From Pseudomonas fluorescens (GTDB taxonomy: Bacteria > Pseudomonadota > Gammaproteobacteria > Pseudomonadales > Pseudomonadaceae): a DNA stretch of 64,000 nucleotides. The notes below the pieces were generated by a model. The model was not told the DNA's origin, made no database searches, and worked only from the letters and a program-made list of their open reading frames with translations. A program made the translations under genes and the position numbers. The stretch is from the NCBI RefSeq assembly GCF_001902145.1, contig NZ_MRST01000022.1, positions 186,001 to 250,000 of the forward strand, written 5' to 3'. How positions within the stretch are numbered: the stretch's first letter is position 1; every line of letters begins with the position of its first letter. This document shows, one piece after another, positions 36,666-46,159 of this stretch.

Positions 36666-37691
36666 TTACGAGACCAGGCTCGCCTTGACCAACTTGGCCT
36701 GCTCATCGGCGTGGTACGAAGACCGCACCAACGGGCCCGAGGCCACGTTCTTGAAGCCCATCTTGTAGCCTTCCTCGGCGAACCAGGCGAAGGTGTCCGG
36801 GTGCACGAAGCGCTGCACCGGCAAGTGGCTGCGGGACGGTTGCAGGTACTGGCCCAGGGTCAGCATGTCGATGTCGTGTTCGCGCATGCGCTTCATGACT
36901 TCGATGACTTCTTCGTCGGTTTCACCCAGCCCCAACATCAAGCCGGATTTGGTCGGGATGTGCGGCATCATCTGCTTGAACTTCTGCAGCAGGGTCAGCG
37001 ACCACTGGTAGTCCGAACCCGGGCGCGCAGCCTTGTACAGGCGCGGCACGGTTTCCAGGTTGTGGTTGAACACATCCGGCGGCTCGGCAGCGGTGATTTC
37101 CAGGGCGACGTCCATACGGCCACGGTAGTCCGGCACCAGGGTTTCGAGCATCACGTTCGGCGACAGCTTGCGGATCTCGCGGATGCAATCGGCAAAGTGC
37201 TGGGCACCACCGTCACGCAGGTCGTCGCGGTCTACCGATGTGATCACCACATACTTGAGCTTCAGGTCGGCGATGGCGATGGCCAGGCTTTCTGGCTCGT
37301 TGACGTCCAACGGCTTCGGACGGCCGTGGCCCACGTCGCAGAACGGGCAACGACGGGTGCAGATGTCACCCATGATCATGAAGGTGGCGGTGCCGCCGGA
37401 GAAGCACTCGCCCAGGTTCGGGCAGGAGGCTTCTTCGCATACGCTGTGCAACTTGTGTTTGCGCAGCAGCGACTTGATACGGTCGACTTCCGGCGAAACC
37501 GGGATGCGCACGCGAATCCAGTCAGGCTTCTTCGGCAGTTCGGTGGTCGGGATGATCTTGACCGGGATGCGTGCAACCTTCTCGGCGCCGCGCAGCTTGA
37601 CGCCGGCTTCCACCTTGGCACGCGGGGCCGGGGCTGGACGCTCAGTGATGTCCAGCGTCGGGATCATGGTTTGCACAACATCAGTAGTCAT
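36666..37691 (-). CDS. lipA: Lipoyl synthase
   Basis: A 341-residue radical-SAM enzyme that inserts two sulphurs into protein-bound octanoate. Both clusters are visible: the auxiliary one in [12 protein letters not shown] and the radical-SAM CxxxCxxC in [35 protein letters not shown] and [13 protein letters not shown] are typical. The N-terminal 30 residues are a Pseudomonas-type extension. lipB, one base upstream on the same strand, supplies its substrate. Confidence 0.97.
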   Translation of the reverse strand: MTTDVVQTMIPTLDITERPAPAPRAKVEAGVKLRGAEKVARIPVKIIPTTELPKKPDWIRVRIPVSPEVDRIKSLLRKHKLHSVCEEASCPNLGECFSGGTATFMIMGDICTRRCPFCDVGHGRPKPLDVNEPESLAIAIADLKLKYVVITSVDRDDLRDGGAQHFADCIREIRKLSPNVMLETLVPDYRGRMDVALEITAAEPPDVFNHNLETVPRLYKAARPGSDYQWSLTLLQKFKQMMPHIPTKSGLMLGLGETDEEVIEVMKRMREHDIDMLTLGQYLQPSRSHLPVQRFVHPDTFAWFAEEGYKMGFKNVASGPLVRSSYHADEQAKLVKASLVS

Positions 37692-37692
37692 A

Positions 37693-38343
37693 TCAATCGA
37701 TTCCGCCCGTCAGGGTCGTCTGCTCTGCATAGTCGAGGTGTTTGACGAGCTGCGCGCGCAGCCGGGCACTTACCTCGGCAAATTCTATGGATGTTGCATG
37801 GTCACTCAACTGGGTCATCGCAAGCCCGGCGTAACCGCACGGGTTGATTCGCCGGAACGGCGCCAGGTCCATGTCCACATTCAAGGCCAGGCCATGAAAG
37901 GAACAACCGTGGCGAATGCGCAGCCCCAGGGAGGCGATTTTCGCGCCATCCACGTACACACCCGGGGCATCGGGCTTGGCCACGGCGGTCACGCCGTAAC
38001 CGGCCAACAGCTCGATCAGGCACGTCTCCATGCGGCTGACCAGGTCGCGCACGCCAAACCCCAGCTTGCGCACGTCCAGCAGCAGGTAGGCCACCAGTTG
38101 ACCGGGCCCATGGTAAGTCACTTGACCCCCTCGGTCGACCTGCACCACCGGAATATCACCCGGCAGCAGCAAGTGCTCGGCCTTGCCGGCCTGGCCCTGA
38201 GTGAATACCGGCGGGTGTTCCACCAGCCAGATTTCATCCGGGGCCGAGGTGCCGCGCTCATTGGTAAAGCGCTGCATGGCATGCCAGACCGGCTCGTAGG
38301 CCATCCGGCCGAGCTCGCGAAAGCCCAGGACTTGCGACATCAC
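37693..38343 (-). CDS. lipB: Octanoyl-[ACP]:protein octanoyltransferase
   Basis: A 216-residue transferase moving octanoate from acyl carrier protein to lipoyl domains. The signature [20 protein letters not shown] and the Lys/Cys dyad [13 protein letters not shown] and [15 protein letters not shown] are present. The ATG at 38343 overlaps the end of ybeD by four bases, and lipA begins one base after the stop, so these genes are translationally linked. Confidence 0.96.
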   Translation of the reverse strand: MMSQVLGFRELGRMAYEPVWHAMQRFTNERGTSAPDEIWLVEHPPVFTQGQAGKAEHLLLPGDIPVVQVDRGGQVTYHGPGQLVAYLLLDVRKLGFGVRDLVSRMETCLIELLAGYGVTAVAKPDAPGVYVDGAKIASLGLRIRHGCSFHGLALNVDMDLAPFRRINPCGYAGLAMTQLSDHATSIEFAEVSARLRAQLVKHLDYAEQTTLTGGID

Positions 38344-38615
38344 AGCACCATATGCACGAAGCCGGTGGCTCGCAGTTCGCTGTTGATGTCGTAGAGCTGG
38401 TCTTGACCGGTCGCAACGATGTGCAACTGGATCGTGGTGTATTTGCCGGTAGAGCTTGATCGCTCATCCACACGCTGATCGTTGATCGTCGCGTGTTTAC
38501 GCACGATATCGAGAATCAGGTCTTTACGGCCGACACCGGTATCGCTGATTACCTTGATGGGATAGTCCACCACCGGGAATTCGATCTTTGGCGCCTTTAC
38601 TTCTTTATCGGTCAT
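38340..38615 (-). CDS. ybeD: YbeD-like DUF493 protein
   Basis: A 91-residue protein of the DUF493/YbeD family with an ACT-like fold ([32 protein letters not shown] and [32 protein letters not shown]). It is nearly always found just before lipB; a regulatory role in lipoate formation has been suggested but is not proven. ATG 38615 ([15 protein letters not shown]) is the normal start; the open frame continues upstream through a terminator hairpin and should not be used. Confidence 0.92.
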   Translation of the reverse strand: MTDKEVKAPKIEFPVVDYPIKVISDTGVGRKDLILDIVRKHATINDQRVDERSSSTGKYTTIQLHIVATGQDQLYDINSELRATGFVHMVL

Positions 38616-38652
38616 GGCGTAACGGCCTCGTAAGCGTAAGCCGTGGCGACGG

Positions 38653-38687
38653 GCAAAGCCCCGCGTCGGATCAACGCGGGGCTTTGC
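38653..38687 (-). terminator. Terminator hairpin between dacC and ybeD
   Basis: GCAAAGCCCCGCG pairs perfectly with CGCGGGGCTTTGC over 13 bases around a nine-base loop, 13 bases behind the dacC stop on the minus strand. No long T run follows, but AAAGCCCCGCG...CGCGGGGCTTT hairpins are the usual Pseudomonas terminator form. Confidence 0.75.
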
Positions 38688-38699
38688 AGGTGCACACAA

Positions 38700-39857
38700 T
38701 CAGTTGAACAAGCCGTAGAAGAATAGACGGATGCTATCCCATACGCGGCGCAAGATTCCACCTTCCTCGACAGCGTCCAGCGCGATCAGGTCGGCGCTGT
38801 GCACCACCTTGTCGTCCAGCTTGACTTCGACCTTACCGATCACATCACCCTTGGCGATTGGCGCAACCAATTGCGGGTTCAGGGTCATGCTGGCGGCGAG
38901 CTTTTTGAGCTGGCCTTTAGGCATGGTCAGGGTCAGGTCGTCGGCCAGGCCGGCCTTGACTTGCGAAGTCGCACCCTTCCACACCGGCGCGGTCGCCAGC
39001 TCAGCACCCTTCTGGTAGAAGGTCTGGGTTTCGAAGAAACGGAAGCCGTAAGTCAGCAGTTTTTGCGTCTCGGCCGCACGGGCCTGCTCGCTGTTGGTAC
39101 CGAATACCACGGCGATCAGGCGCTGGCCATCACGTACGGCGGACGACACCATGCAGTAGCCGGCTTCGTCGGTGTGGCCGGTTTTCAGGCCATCGACGGT
39201 CTTGTCGCGCCACAGCAACAGGTTGCGGTTAGGCTGCTTGATGTTGTTCCAGAAGAACTCCTTCTGGGAGTAGATCGCATAGTGCACCGGGTCAACGCGG
39301 ATGATGGCGCGCGCCAGGATCGCCATGTCATGAGCCGACGAATAGTGCTCTGGGTTCGGCAGGCCGGTCGGGTTCATGAAGTGGCTGTTGGTCATGCCCA
39401 ACTCGCCGGCGGTCTTGTTCATCATGTCGGCGAAGGCGTCTTCGCTGCCGGCGATGTGCTCGGCCAGGGCGACGCTGGCGTCGTTACCGGACTGGATGAT
39501 GATGCCGTGCAGCAGGTCGCTCACGGTGACTTGCGAACCCACCTTGATGAACATCCGCGAACCACCGGTGCGCCAGGCGTTTTCGCTGACGGTAACCGGG
39601 TCGTTTTCACCGATCTGGCCGCGACGGATTTCCAGGGTCGCGATGTAGGCGGTCATCAGCTTGGTCAGGCTGGCAGGCGGCAGGCGCACGTCACCGCCGT
39701 TTTCGACCAGCACGTTGCCACTGGCGGCGTCCATGAGGACCCACGACTTGGCGGCCAGTTGCGGGGAGGCCGGCACCATTTCAACCGCCCAGGCGGCCGG
39801 GGTGATGATCAGCGAGATAAGCAGGCACGTACGTTTGGCTAAGGTGGTGATGTTCAT
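38700..39857 (-). CDS. dacC: D-alanyl-D-alanine carboxypeptidase (PBP5 type)
   Basis: A 385-residue low-mass penicillin-binding protein that removes the terminal D-Ala from peptidoglycan pentapeptides. The signal peptide ends near TPAAWA. The motifs SxxK (LPPASLTKLMTAYIA), SxN (IIQSGNDASVAL) and KTG (VDGLKTGHTDEAGY) are all present. A PBP5 C-terminal beta domain and an amphipathic membrane anchor (RRVWDSIRLFFYGLFN) follow. It corresponds to PA3999. The 183 bases upstream, before rlpA's stop, show no gene. Confidence 0.95.
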   Translation of the reverse strand: MNITTLAKRTCLLISLIITPAAWAVEMVPASPQLAAKSWVLMDAASGNVLVENGGDVRLPPASLTKLMTAYIATLEIRRGQIGENDPVTVSENAWRTGGSRMFIKVGSQVTVSDLLHGIIIQSGNDASVALAEHIAGSEDAFADMMNKTAGELGMTNSHFMNPTGLPNPEHYSSAHDMAILARAIIRVDPVHYAIYSQKEFFWNNIKQPNRNLLLWRDKTVDGLKTGHTDEAGYCMVSSAVRDGQRLIAVVFGTNSEQARAAETQKLLTYGFRFFETQTFYQKGAELATAPVWKGATSQVKAGLADDLTLTMPKGQLKKLAASMTLNPQLVAPIAKGDVIGKVEVKLDDKVVHSADLIALDAVEEGGILRRVWDSIRLFFYGLFN

Positions 39858-40040
39858 CCGTCTCTCGAAATTGCTTATGGAAACTTGCCCTCGCGGGCAA
39901 AACTATTCAGACAGCCCGCTTCCAGACTGTCACGTGTTCGGTTGCCCGCTCACCCCTTGCCCCTGGGTTTTTATTGTTCAACGAGCCAACAACCAGGGTT
40001 CAAGCGCGCAGGCGCGCCTGAGCCATCAATCCCTTACTGC

Positions 40041-41045
40041 TTATTCTGCGGTGACCACGCTGGGTTGCCCCAGATTGGCCAGGCGCACGCTGTTCTGCAC
40101 TTGCGCCACCTCGCTCGGCGAACCGATCGGGCCCATGCGTACACGGTGCAAGGTTTGCTGGTTGCGCACGATGGAACTGATGAAGACCGGCGCACTGACC
40201 ATGCCGCTGAGCTTGGACCTTAACAGTTCTGCCGCATCCGGGTTGGCGAAAGCGCCGACCTGCAGGTATTGCCCGCCGGCCATGGAGGCGCCTGCTGCCG
40301 CGTGAGGAACCACCACGGTATCGGGCGCATGCTGCGCCGGTGGCGGTGTCCATTGCTCGATCTTGCCGGTGGAGGCCGTCACTTGCGGTTGTGGGGTTGG
40401 CGGTTCGTTGAGCATCAACGGCGCGGGTTTGCCACGCTGGGCCCAATACTGCGCCGGGTCGATACCTTCGACCTTGACCCGTGCGGTGCCGGTTTCGGCA
40501 TAACCGAGCTTCTTGGCGGCCGCGTAGGACAAGTCGATGATCCGGTCCGAATAGAACGGCCCACGATCATTGACCCGCAGGATCACGGTGCGATTGTTGT
40601 CCAGGTTGGTCACGCGCACATAGCTGGGCAGAGGCAGGGTCTTGTGGGCCGCGCTCATGCCATACAGGTCATACACTTCGCCGTTGGCGGTGTTCTGGCC
40701 ATGGAACTTGGTGCCGTACCAGGACGCGGTGCCCGACTGCACGTAGGTCTTGGATTCCTGCAGTGGGAAGTAATTCTTGCCCAGCACGGTATAGGGGTTG
40801 GCCTTGTACGGGCCGGTGTGCAGGGTCGGCGTGGCGTCCGGGATCTTCGACACATCCACATCCCACCACGGCGCGCCGTCTTTGTGCGCGCGGTTGATGT
40901 CCAGGCCCGGCTGGGCACGTACCACCGCACCGCCCGCCTTCTTGGCCGGCGCACGGTCAGGGGTGGTGGAACAACTGGCTACCAACAAGGACAACGCGGC
41001 GAACGCCACCAGCTTGAGCGGTTTTTTGAACGGCGATACCCGCAT
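40041..41045 (-). CDS. rlpA: Septal ring lytic transglycosylase RlpA
   Basis: A 334-residue lipoprotein (lipobox LVASC near residue 25) with a double-psi beta-barrel domain. It shows GTASWYGTKFHGQNTANGEVYDLYGMSAAHKTLPLPSYVRV, with catalytic Glu and His, and VNDRGPFYSDRIIDLSYAAAKKLG with catalytic Asp. A C-terminal SPOR domain (about residues 255-330) binds denuded glycan at the septum. P. aeruginosa RlpA cleaves naked glycans and helps daughter-cell separation. Its ATG shares one base with the sltB1 stop (TAATG). Confidence 0.95.
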   Translation of the reverse strand: MRVSPFKKPLKLVAFAALSLLVASCSTTPDRAPAKKAGGAVVRAQPGLDINRAHKDGAPWWDVDVSKIPDATPTLHTGPYKANPYTVLGKNYFPLQESKTYVQSGTASWYGTKFHGQNTANGEVYDLYGMSAAHKTLPLPSYVRVTNLDNNRTVILRVNDRGPFYSDRIIDLSYAAAKKLGYAETGTARVKVEGIDPAQYWAQRGKPAPLMLNEPPTPQPQVTASTGKIEQWTPPPAQHAPDTVVVPHAAAGASMAGGQYLQVGAFANPDAAELLRSKLSGMVSAPVFISSIVRNQQTLHRVRMGPIGSPSEVAQVQNSVRLANLGQPSVVTAE

Positions 41046-42061
41046 TACTTGTTGCCCCGTGCTTGAACCAGCTCATCTGACAGCTGATGCACGGCCATGG
41101 CGTACATCACACTGCGGTTATAACGCGTGATTGCGTAGAAATTCTTCAGGCCCATCCAGTATTCAGGGCCATTTGCGCCTTCCAGGCGGAATGCCGTCAC
41201 CGGCATGTCGTCGCGTGGCGCATTCTGACTCGACCAGCCCAGCGCTCGCAACTCCCCGACGGTCTTGACCGGTTCGATACCTTGGGTCAGGCCCTCGTCG
41301 GCGCGCTCGCCCGTGACATCGGCGCGGATAACCACCGGCTCGCCGCCAACCCAGCCGTGACGCTTGAAGTAGCTGGCCACGCTGCCGATGGCATCGTCGG
41401 GGTTGCTCCAGATATTGATGTGCCCGTCGCCGTCGAAATCCACCGCGTAGGCGCGAAAGCTGCTCGGCATGAACTGCGGCAAGCCCATCGCCCCGGCGTA
41501 GGAGCCCTTGAGGCTCAGCGGGTCGACCTGCTCTTCGCGGGCCAGTAACAGGAATTCGCGCAGTTCCTTGCGGAAGAACTCGGCGCGGGGCGGGTAATCG
41601 AAGCCCAGCGTCGACAAGGCGTCGATCACCCGGTAGCTGCCGGTGTTGCGCCCGTAGAAGGTTTCGATGCCGATGATCGAGACGATCACCTGGGCTGGCA
41701 CGCCGTACTCCTGCTCGGCGCGAGCGAGGACTGCCTCGTGCTGGCGCCAGAAATCCACGCCGCGGGCGATGCGCGCATCAGTGAGGAACATCGGGCGATA
41801 GTCCTTCCACTGCTTCACGCGCTCGGCGGGCCGGGAAATGGCGTCGAGGATCGCCTGCTTTTTCTGGGCTTCGCGGAACACGCCCATCAGTTGCTCGCCG
41901 GCAAAACCGTAGTCGCGGGTCAGCTCACCGACAAATTCGGCAACCTGGGGAGAGCCATCGTAGTCACCGGCCTGCGCCTCTTGCGTTGCCCCCAGCAGCC
42001 CGATCAGGCCCATCCAGGTCGCATGCCGAGTCGCCCAGCCGCGCATTACTTGCATTGACAT
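41045..42061 (-). CDS. sltB1: Lytic murein transglycosylase SltB1 (MltB family)
   Basis: A soluble periplasmic MltB-family enzyme of about 338 residues. The signal region is WMGLIGLLGATQEAQA, the catalytic Glu is in IVSIIGIETFYGRNTGSYRV, and the groove includes GSYAGAMGLPQFMPSSFRAYAVDFDGDGHINIWSNPDDAIGS. Unlike sltB3 it lacks a PG-binding tail. AAGGTGAAG directly precedes ATG 42061; ATG 42055 is also possible and has better spacing. It lies 11 bases behind rodA in the elongation cluster and corresponds to PA4001. Confidence 0.93.
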   Translation of the reverse strand: MSMQVMRGWATRHATWMGLIGLLGATQEAQAGDYDGSPQVAEFVGELTRDYGFAGEQLMGVFREAQKKQAILDAISRPAERVKQWKDYRPMFLTDARIARGVDFWRQHEAVLARAEQEYGVPAQVIVSIIGIETFYGRNTGSYRVIDALSTLGFDYPPRAEFFRKELREFLLLAREEQVDPLSLKGSYAGAMGLPQFMPSSFRAYAVDFDGDGHINIWSNPDDAIGSVASYFKRHGWVGGEPVVIRADVTGERADEGLTQGIEPVKTVGELRALGWSSQNAPRDDMPVTAFRLEGANGPEYWMGLKNFYAITRYNRSVMYAMAVHQLSDELVQARGNK

Positions 42062-42072
42062 CTTCACCTTAT

Positions 42073-43218
42073 TCAAACCTGTGCGATCCACTTGCGATGC
42101 GTATGAATCGACATCAAAACCCCAAACGCTGACAGCAATGTCACCAGCGAAGTTCCGCCGTAGCTAATGAATGGCAACGGCACCCCAACCACCGGCAGCA
42201 GGCCACTGACCATACCGATGTTGACGAAAACGTAAACAAAAAAAGTCATGGTCAGGCTGCCGGCGAGCAACTTGCCGAACAGCGTCTGCGCCTGGGCCGT
42301 GATTACCAGGCCGCGACCAATCAACAGCAGATAGATCAGCAACAACGCGCAAATGCCCACCAGGCCGAACTCTTCGCCCATCACCGCAATGATGAAGTCG
42401 GTGTGGCTCTCGGGCAAGAAGTCCAGGTGAGACTGAGTGCCTAGCAACCACCCCTTGCCAAATACTCCTCCGGAACCGATGGCCGCCTTGGACTGGATGA
42501 TGTTCCAGCCGGTGCCCAACGGGTCGCTCTCCGGGTCGAGGAACGTCAGGATCCGTTGCTTCTGGTAGTCGTGCATAAAGAAGAACCACATGGCCACGGC
42601 CACAGGCACGGCGGCGGCCAGCACGCTGAGGATCCAGCGCCAGCGCAGGCCACCCATGAACAGCACGAACGCGCCACCGGCGAGAATCAGCAGCGAGGTA
42701 CCGAGGTCCGGCTGGCGCACGATCAGCACAAAGGGCACGCCGATCAGGATCAGGCTGATCGCCACGTGCTTGAGCTGCGGCGGCAAGGTGCGCTTGGACA
42801 GGTACCAGGCAATGGTGGCCGGCATCAGGATCTTCATGAATTCCGACGGCTGGAAGCGAATAACCCCGGGGATGTTGATCCAGCGTGTGGCGCCCATGGC
42901 GTTGTGGCCCATGACGTCCACCACCACCAGCAGCAACACGCCGGCGACATAGCCCAAGGGCACCCAGCGTGCCATGAAGCGCGGCTCCAGTTGGGCGATC
43001 ACCACCATCGACAGCAGGCCCAGGCCAAACGAGGACGCCTGCTTGATCAGCAGGTCCCAGTTCTTGCCGCTGGCCGAATACAGCACGAACAGGCTGCCGG
43101 CTGCCAGGGTCAGCAGCAGGATCAGCAGGGGGCCATCAATGTGCATGCGTTGCAGCAACGTCGCACGGCGACGCATCACATCTTCGCTGGAGAGGATGCG
43201 GTCAAAATTACTCTTCAC
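42073..43218 (-). CDS. rodA: Rod-shape SEDS glycosyltransferase RodA
   Basis: A SEDS-family membrane protein of 381 residues that polymerises glycan strands in the elongasome together with PBP2. About ten membrane segments are seen. Hallmarks are NAMGATRWINIPGVIRFQPSEFMKI, FLPESHTDFIIAVMGEEFGL (catalytic Asp) and VPLPFISYGGTSLVTLL. The start is taken as GTG 43218 (reading KSNFDRILSSEDVMRRR) because GAGG lies nine bases upstream; it overlaps pbpA by 11 bases. A later ATG (MRRRATLLQ) is possible. Confidence 0.93.
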   Translation of the reverse strand: MKSNFDRILSSEDVMRRRATLLQRMHIDGPLLILLLTLAAGSLFVLYSASGKNWDLLIKQASSFGLGLLSMVVIAQLEPRFMARWVPLGYVAGVLLLVVVDVMGHNAMGATRWINIPGVIRFQPSEFMKILMPATIAWYLSKRTLPPQLKHVAISLILIGVPFVLIVRQPDLGTSLLILAGGAFVLFMGGLRWRWILSVLAAAVPVAVAMWFFFMHDYQKQRILTFLDPESDPLGTGWNIIQSKAAIGSGGVFGKGWLLGTQSHLDFLPESHTDFIIAVMGEEFGLVGICALLLIYLLLIGRGLVITAQAQTLFGKLLAGSLTMTFFVYVFVNIGMVSGLLPVVGVPLPFISYGGTSLVTLLSAFGVLMSIHTHRKWIAQV

Positions 43219-45106
43219 GGGCCGTAACCTCGGGGCTTGAAGGGGGGCCGCCATACTCGGGCTTGAGCCGGCCATCGTCGGCCAGCAGCCAGGCGTCCAT
43301 CACCTGGCGTACCACTGGGGCCGCGACGCCGGAGCCGGACTCGCCGTTCTCGACCATCACTGCCACCACGATTTTCGGGTCTTCCGCGGGGGCAAAACCG
43401 ACAAACAAGGCGTGGTCGCGGTGGCGTTCCTGCACCTTGGAGCGGTCATACTTTTCGCCCTGCTTGATCGCGACCACTTGGGCGGTACCACTCTTGCCGG
43501 CAATGCGGTATTGAGCGCCAATTGCCGCTTTGCGGGCAGTGCCGCGCGCACCGTGCATCACCTGCTGCATGCCGTGGTTGACCTTGGCCCAATCGGACGG
43601 GTCACGCAGCACGATGTCAGGAATCGGATTGTCGTCCACCGGCCTTTCGCCTTCGATGGTCCTGGCCAGGTGCGGTCGGTTCCACACGCCTTTGTTCGCC
43701 ACCAGCGCCGTGGCCTGGGCCAGTTGCAGTGGAGTGGCCTGCATATAGCCCTGACCAATACCCAGGATCAGGGTTTCACCGGGGAACCACGCCTGGCGTC
43801 GGGTCGCACGCTTCCACTCCCGCGATGGCATCAGGCCGGGGGATTCTTCGAACATGTCCAGGGAGACTTTCTGACCGAGGCCGAACTTGCCCATGTAGGC
43901 AGACAGCCGATCAATTCCCAGTTTATGGGCCAGGTCGTAAAAATAGGTGTCGTTGGAGCGCATGATCGCGGTATCCAGGTCGACATAGCCGTCACCGGAG
44001 CGGTTCCAGTTACGGTACTTGTGGTCGTAGTTGGGCAGCATGTAGTAGCCAGGGTCGTACACCCGGCTTGAGGCCGTGACCACGCCAGCATCCAGGCCGG
44101 CAATCGCCACCGCCGGCTTGATGGTCGAGCCCGGTGGGTACAGGCCGCGCAACACACGGTTGAACAGTGGCCGGTCGATGGAATCACGCAGCTCGGCGTA
44201 GGCCTTGAAGCTGATGCCAGTCACAAACGGGTTGGGGTCGAAGCTGGGCTGGCTGACCATCGCCAGCACTTCGCCAGTCTTCGGGTCCAGCGCCACTACG
44301 GCACCCCGCCGACCGCCCAGGGCCATCTCGGCAGCTTCCTGCAACTTGATGTCCAGGCTCAGGACAATGTCCTTGCCCGGCACCGGATCGGTGCGCTTGA
44401 GCACGCGCAATACGCGGCCACGCGCATTGGTCTCGACTTCCTCGTTACCTACCTGGCCATGCAACTGGGCCTCGTAGAAGCGCTCGATACCGGTTTTGCC
44501 GATATGGTGGGTGCCGCTGTAGTTGATCGGGTCGAGGGTTTTCAGCTCTTTCTCGTTGATACGTCCCATGTAGCCAACGGAGTGGGCAAAGTGCGGCCCT
44601 TGCGGGTAATGCCGCACCAACTGCGCCACCACTTCCACACCCGGCAGGCGGAACTGGTTCACCGCAATCCGGGCGATCTGCTCTTCGGTCAGCTCGAACA
44701 GGATCGGCACCGGCTCGAACGGCCGGCGCCCCTGCCGCATGCGCTTCTCGAAGACGGCCCGGTCTTCCGGCGTCAGTTGCAGCACCTCGACGATGACATC
44801 GAGGACCTGCTTCCAGTCGCCGGAGCGTTCACGGGTCATGCTCAAGCTGAAGCTGGGCCGGTTATCGGCAACCACTACGCCATTGCGGTCGAAAATCAGC
44901 CCACGGGTCGGCGGAATCGGCTGCACATGCACCCGGTTGTTTTCCGACAGCGTGGAGTGATAGTCGTACTGGATCACTTGGAGGAAATAGAGTCGCGCAA
45001 TCAGCACGCACATCAGCACCACCACCAAGACAGCACCGAACACCACCCGCGCGCGTACCAGACGTGCGTCCTTCTCGTGGTCCTTGATGCGGATCGGCTG
45101 AGTCAT
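43208..45106 (-). CDS. pbpA: Penicillin-binding protein 2
   Basis: A 632-residue class B PBP that cross-links peptidoglycan during elongation. One N-terminal membrane segment (VVFGAVLVVVLMCVLIARLYFL) leads to a PBP dimerisation domain and the transpeptidase. The latter has SxxK in YPPGSTIKPAVAIAGL, SxN in AIMRSNDTYFYDLAHKLG and KSGTAQVVAIKQG. It is also called mrdA. The order rlmH-pbpA-rodA-sltB1-rlpA agrees with PA4004-PA4000. Confidence 0.96.
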   Translation of the reverse strand: MTQPIRIKDHEKDARLVRARVVFGAVLVVVLMCVLIARLYFLQVIQYDYHSTLSENNRVHVQPIPPTRGLIFDRNGVVVADNRPSFSLSMTRERSGDWKQVLDVIVEVLQLTPEDRAVFEKRMRQGRRPFEPVPILFELTEEQIARIAVNQFRLPGVEVVAQLVRHYPQGPHFAHSVGYMGRINEKELKTLDPINYSGTHHIGKTGIERFYEAQLHGQVGNEEVETNARGRVLRVLKRTDPVPGKDIVLSLDIKLQEAAEMALGGRRGAVVALDPKTGEVLAMVSQPSFDPNPFVTGISFKAYAELRDSIDRPLFNRVLRGLYPPGSTIKPAVAIAGLDAGVVTASSRVYDPGYYMLPNYDHKYRNWNRSGDGYVDLDTAIMRSNDTYFYDLAHKLGIDRLSAYMGKFGLGQKVSLDMFEESPGLMPSREWKRATRRQAWFPGETLILGIGQGYMQATPLQLAQATALVANKGVWNRPHLARTIEGERPVDDNPIPDIVLRDPSDWAKVNHGMQQVMHGARGTARKAAIGAQYRIAGKSGTAQVVAIKQGEKYDRSKVQERHRDHALFVGFAPAEDPKIVVAVMVENGESGSGVAAPVVRQVMDAWLLADDGRLKPEYGGPPSSPEVTAREE

Positions 45107-45121
45107 CGGGGGCGGCGCAGA

Positions 45122-45589
45122 CTATTTGTGGTAAGGGTGCCCGGACAGGACTGTCCAGGCGCGATACAGCTGTTCACCGATCAGAATCCTTACCAACGGG
45201 TGCGGCAACGTCAGCGCCGACAGCGACCAACGCTGATCGGCCCGCGCACAGACTTCCGGCGCCAGCCCTTCCGGGCCGCCGACCATGAAATTGACCGTGC
45301 GCGAATCCAGGCGCCAGCGATCCAGTTCCACCGCCAGTTGCTCGGTGCTCCAGGGCTTGCCGTGCACTTCAAGGGTGACGATGCGCTCATTGGGGCCGAC
45401 CTTGGCCAGCATGGCTTCGCCTTCCTGACGGATAAAGCGCGCCACGTCGGCGTTCTTGCCCCGGGTATTGAGCGGTATTTCCACCAGCTCAAGCGACAGC
45501 TCAGCGGGCAGACGCTTGGCATATTCGTGCCAGCCTTCTTCCACCCACTTGGGCATGCGTGAACCGACAGCGATCAGACGCAGGCGCAC
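45122..45589 (-). CDS. rlmH: 23S rRNA (pseudouridine1915-N3)-methyltransferase RlmH
   Basis: A 155-residue SPOUT-class methyltransferase acting on helix 69 of 23S rRNA in assembled 70S ribosomes. [20 protein letters not shown] at the start, [14 protein letters not shown] and [34 protein letters not shown] at the C-terminus are the conserved knot elements. It is ten bases behind rsfS on the same strand. Confidence 0.96.
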
Positions 45590-45598
45590 AGCCGTTCC

Positions 45599-46093
45599 TT
45601 ATTCCTGGTCTTTGTTGAGCTTGTCGAAGTGCGCGTGGCCCACTTCCGGGCTGTGGTGCTTGCCATCGGCGGCACGGCTCTGCTCGGCGCCTTTCCACAG
45701 ACGCTCCAGGTCGTAGAACTGGCGAGCGTTGGAGGTCATCATGTGAACGATCACATCGTCCATGTCCAGCAGCACCCAGTCGCTGTCGCCCTTGCCTTCT
45801 TCACCCAGTGGCTTGACGCCCTGGGCTTTGACGGCTTCGCGAACCTTGTCCAGCATCGCGCCGATCTGGCGGTTGGAGGTACCGGTGGCGATGATCATGA
45901 AGTCGGTGATGCTCTGCTTGTCGCGCACGTCCAGCACCTGGATGTCCTGGGCTTTAACGTCTTCCAGGGCAGCCACGGCCACTTTTACCAGCTCTTCGCC
46001 AGCCAGTTCCGGGCCGACATGGGCTTCAACCGGCAGCGGCGCGCTTTTGAAGGTGCCTTTGCGCTTAACTTTGCTTACGTCTTTGTTCGTCAT
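45599..46093 (-). CDS. rsfS: Ribosomal silencing factor RsfS
   Basis: A 164-residue protein binding L14 and blocking 50S-30S joining when nutrients are short. The core (about residues 33-145) has VLDVRDKQSITDFMIIATGTSNRQIGAMLDKV and DSDWVLLDMDDVIVHMMTSNARQFYDLERLW. It is longer than the usual 105-120 residues: an N-terminal extension of about 30 residues (SKVKRKGTFKSAPLPVEAHVG) and a polar C-terminal tail are added, which I recall from other fluorescent pseudomonads. It lies between nadD and rlmH, the conserved order. Confidence 0.93.
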   Translation of the reverse strand: MTNKDVSKVKRKGTFKSAPLPVEAHVGPELAGEELVKVAVAALEDVKAQDIQVLDVRDKQSITDFMIIATGTSNRQIGAMLDKVREAVKAQGVKPLGEEGKGDSDWVLLDMDDVIVHMMTSNARQFYDLERLWKGAEQSRAADGKHHSPEVGHAHFDKLNKDQE

Positions 46094-46159
46094 ATAAAAC
46101 TCGTTTTGCTCGTATGTTCGGGCGCTTGCTGCACGGTTCGTGCGTTCAAGCGCGCCTTT

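Noticed and set aside
35691..37745. A 684-codon open frame opposite ldcA and lipA
   Set aside because: It spans two clear genes and the repeat between them; composition is that of a GC-rich shadow frame.
39858..40040. Terminator behind rlpA
   Set aside because: Only weak, broken pairing (CGCGCAGGCGCG and CCAGG/CCTGG words) is present, not enough to call one.
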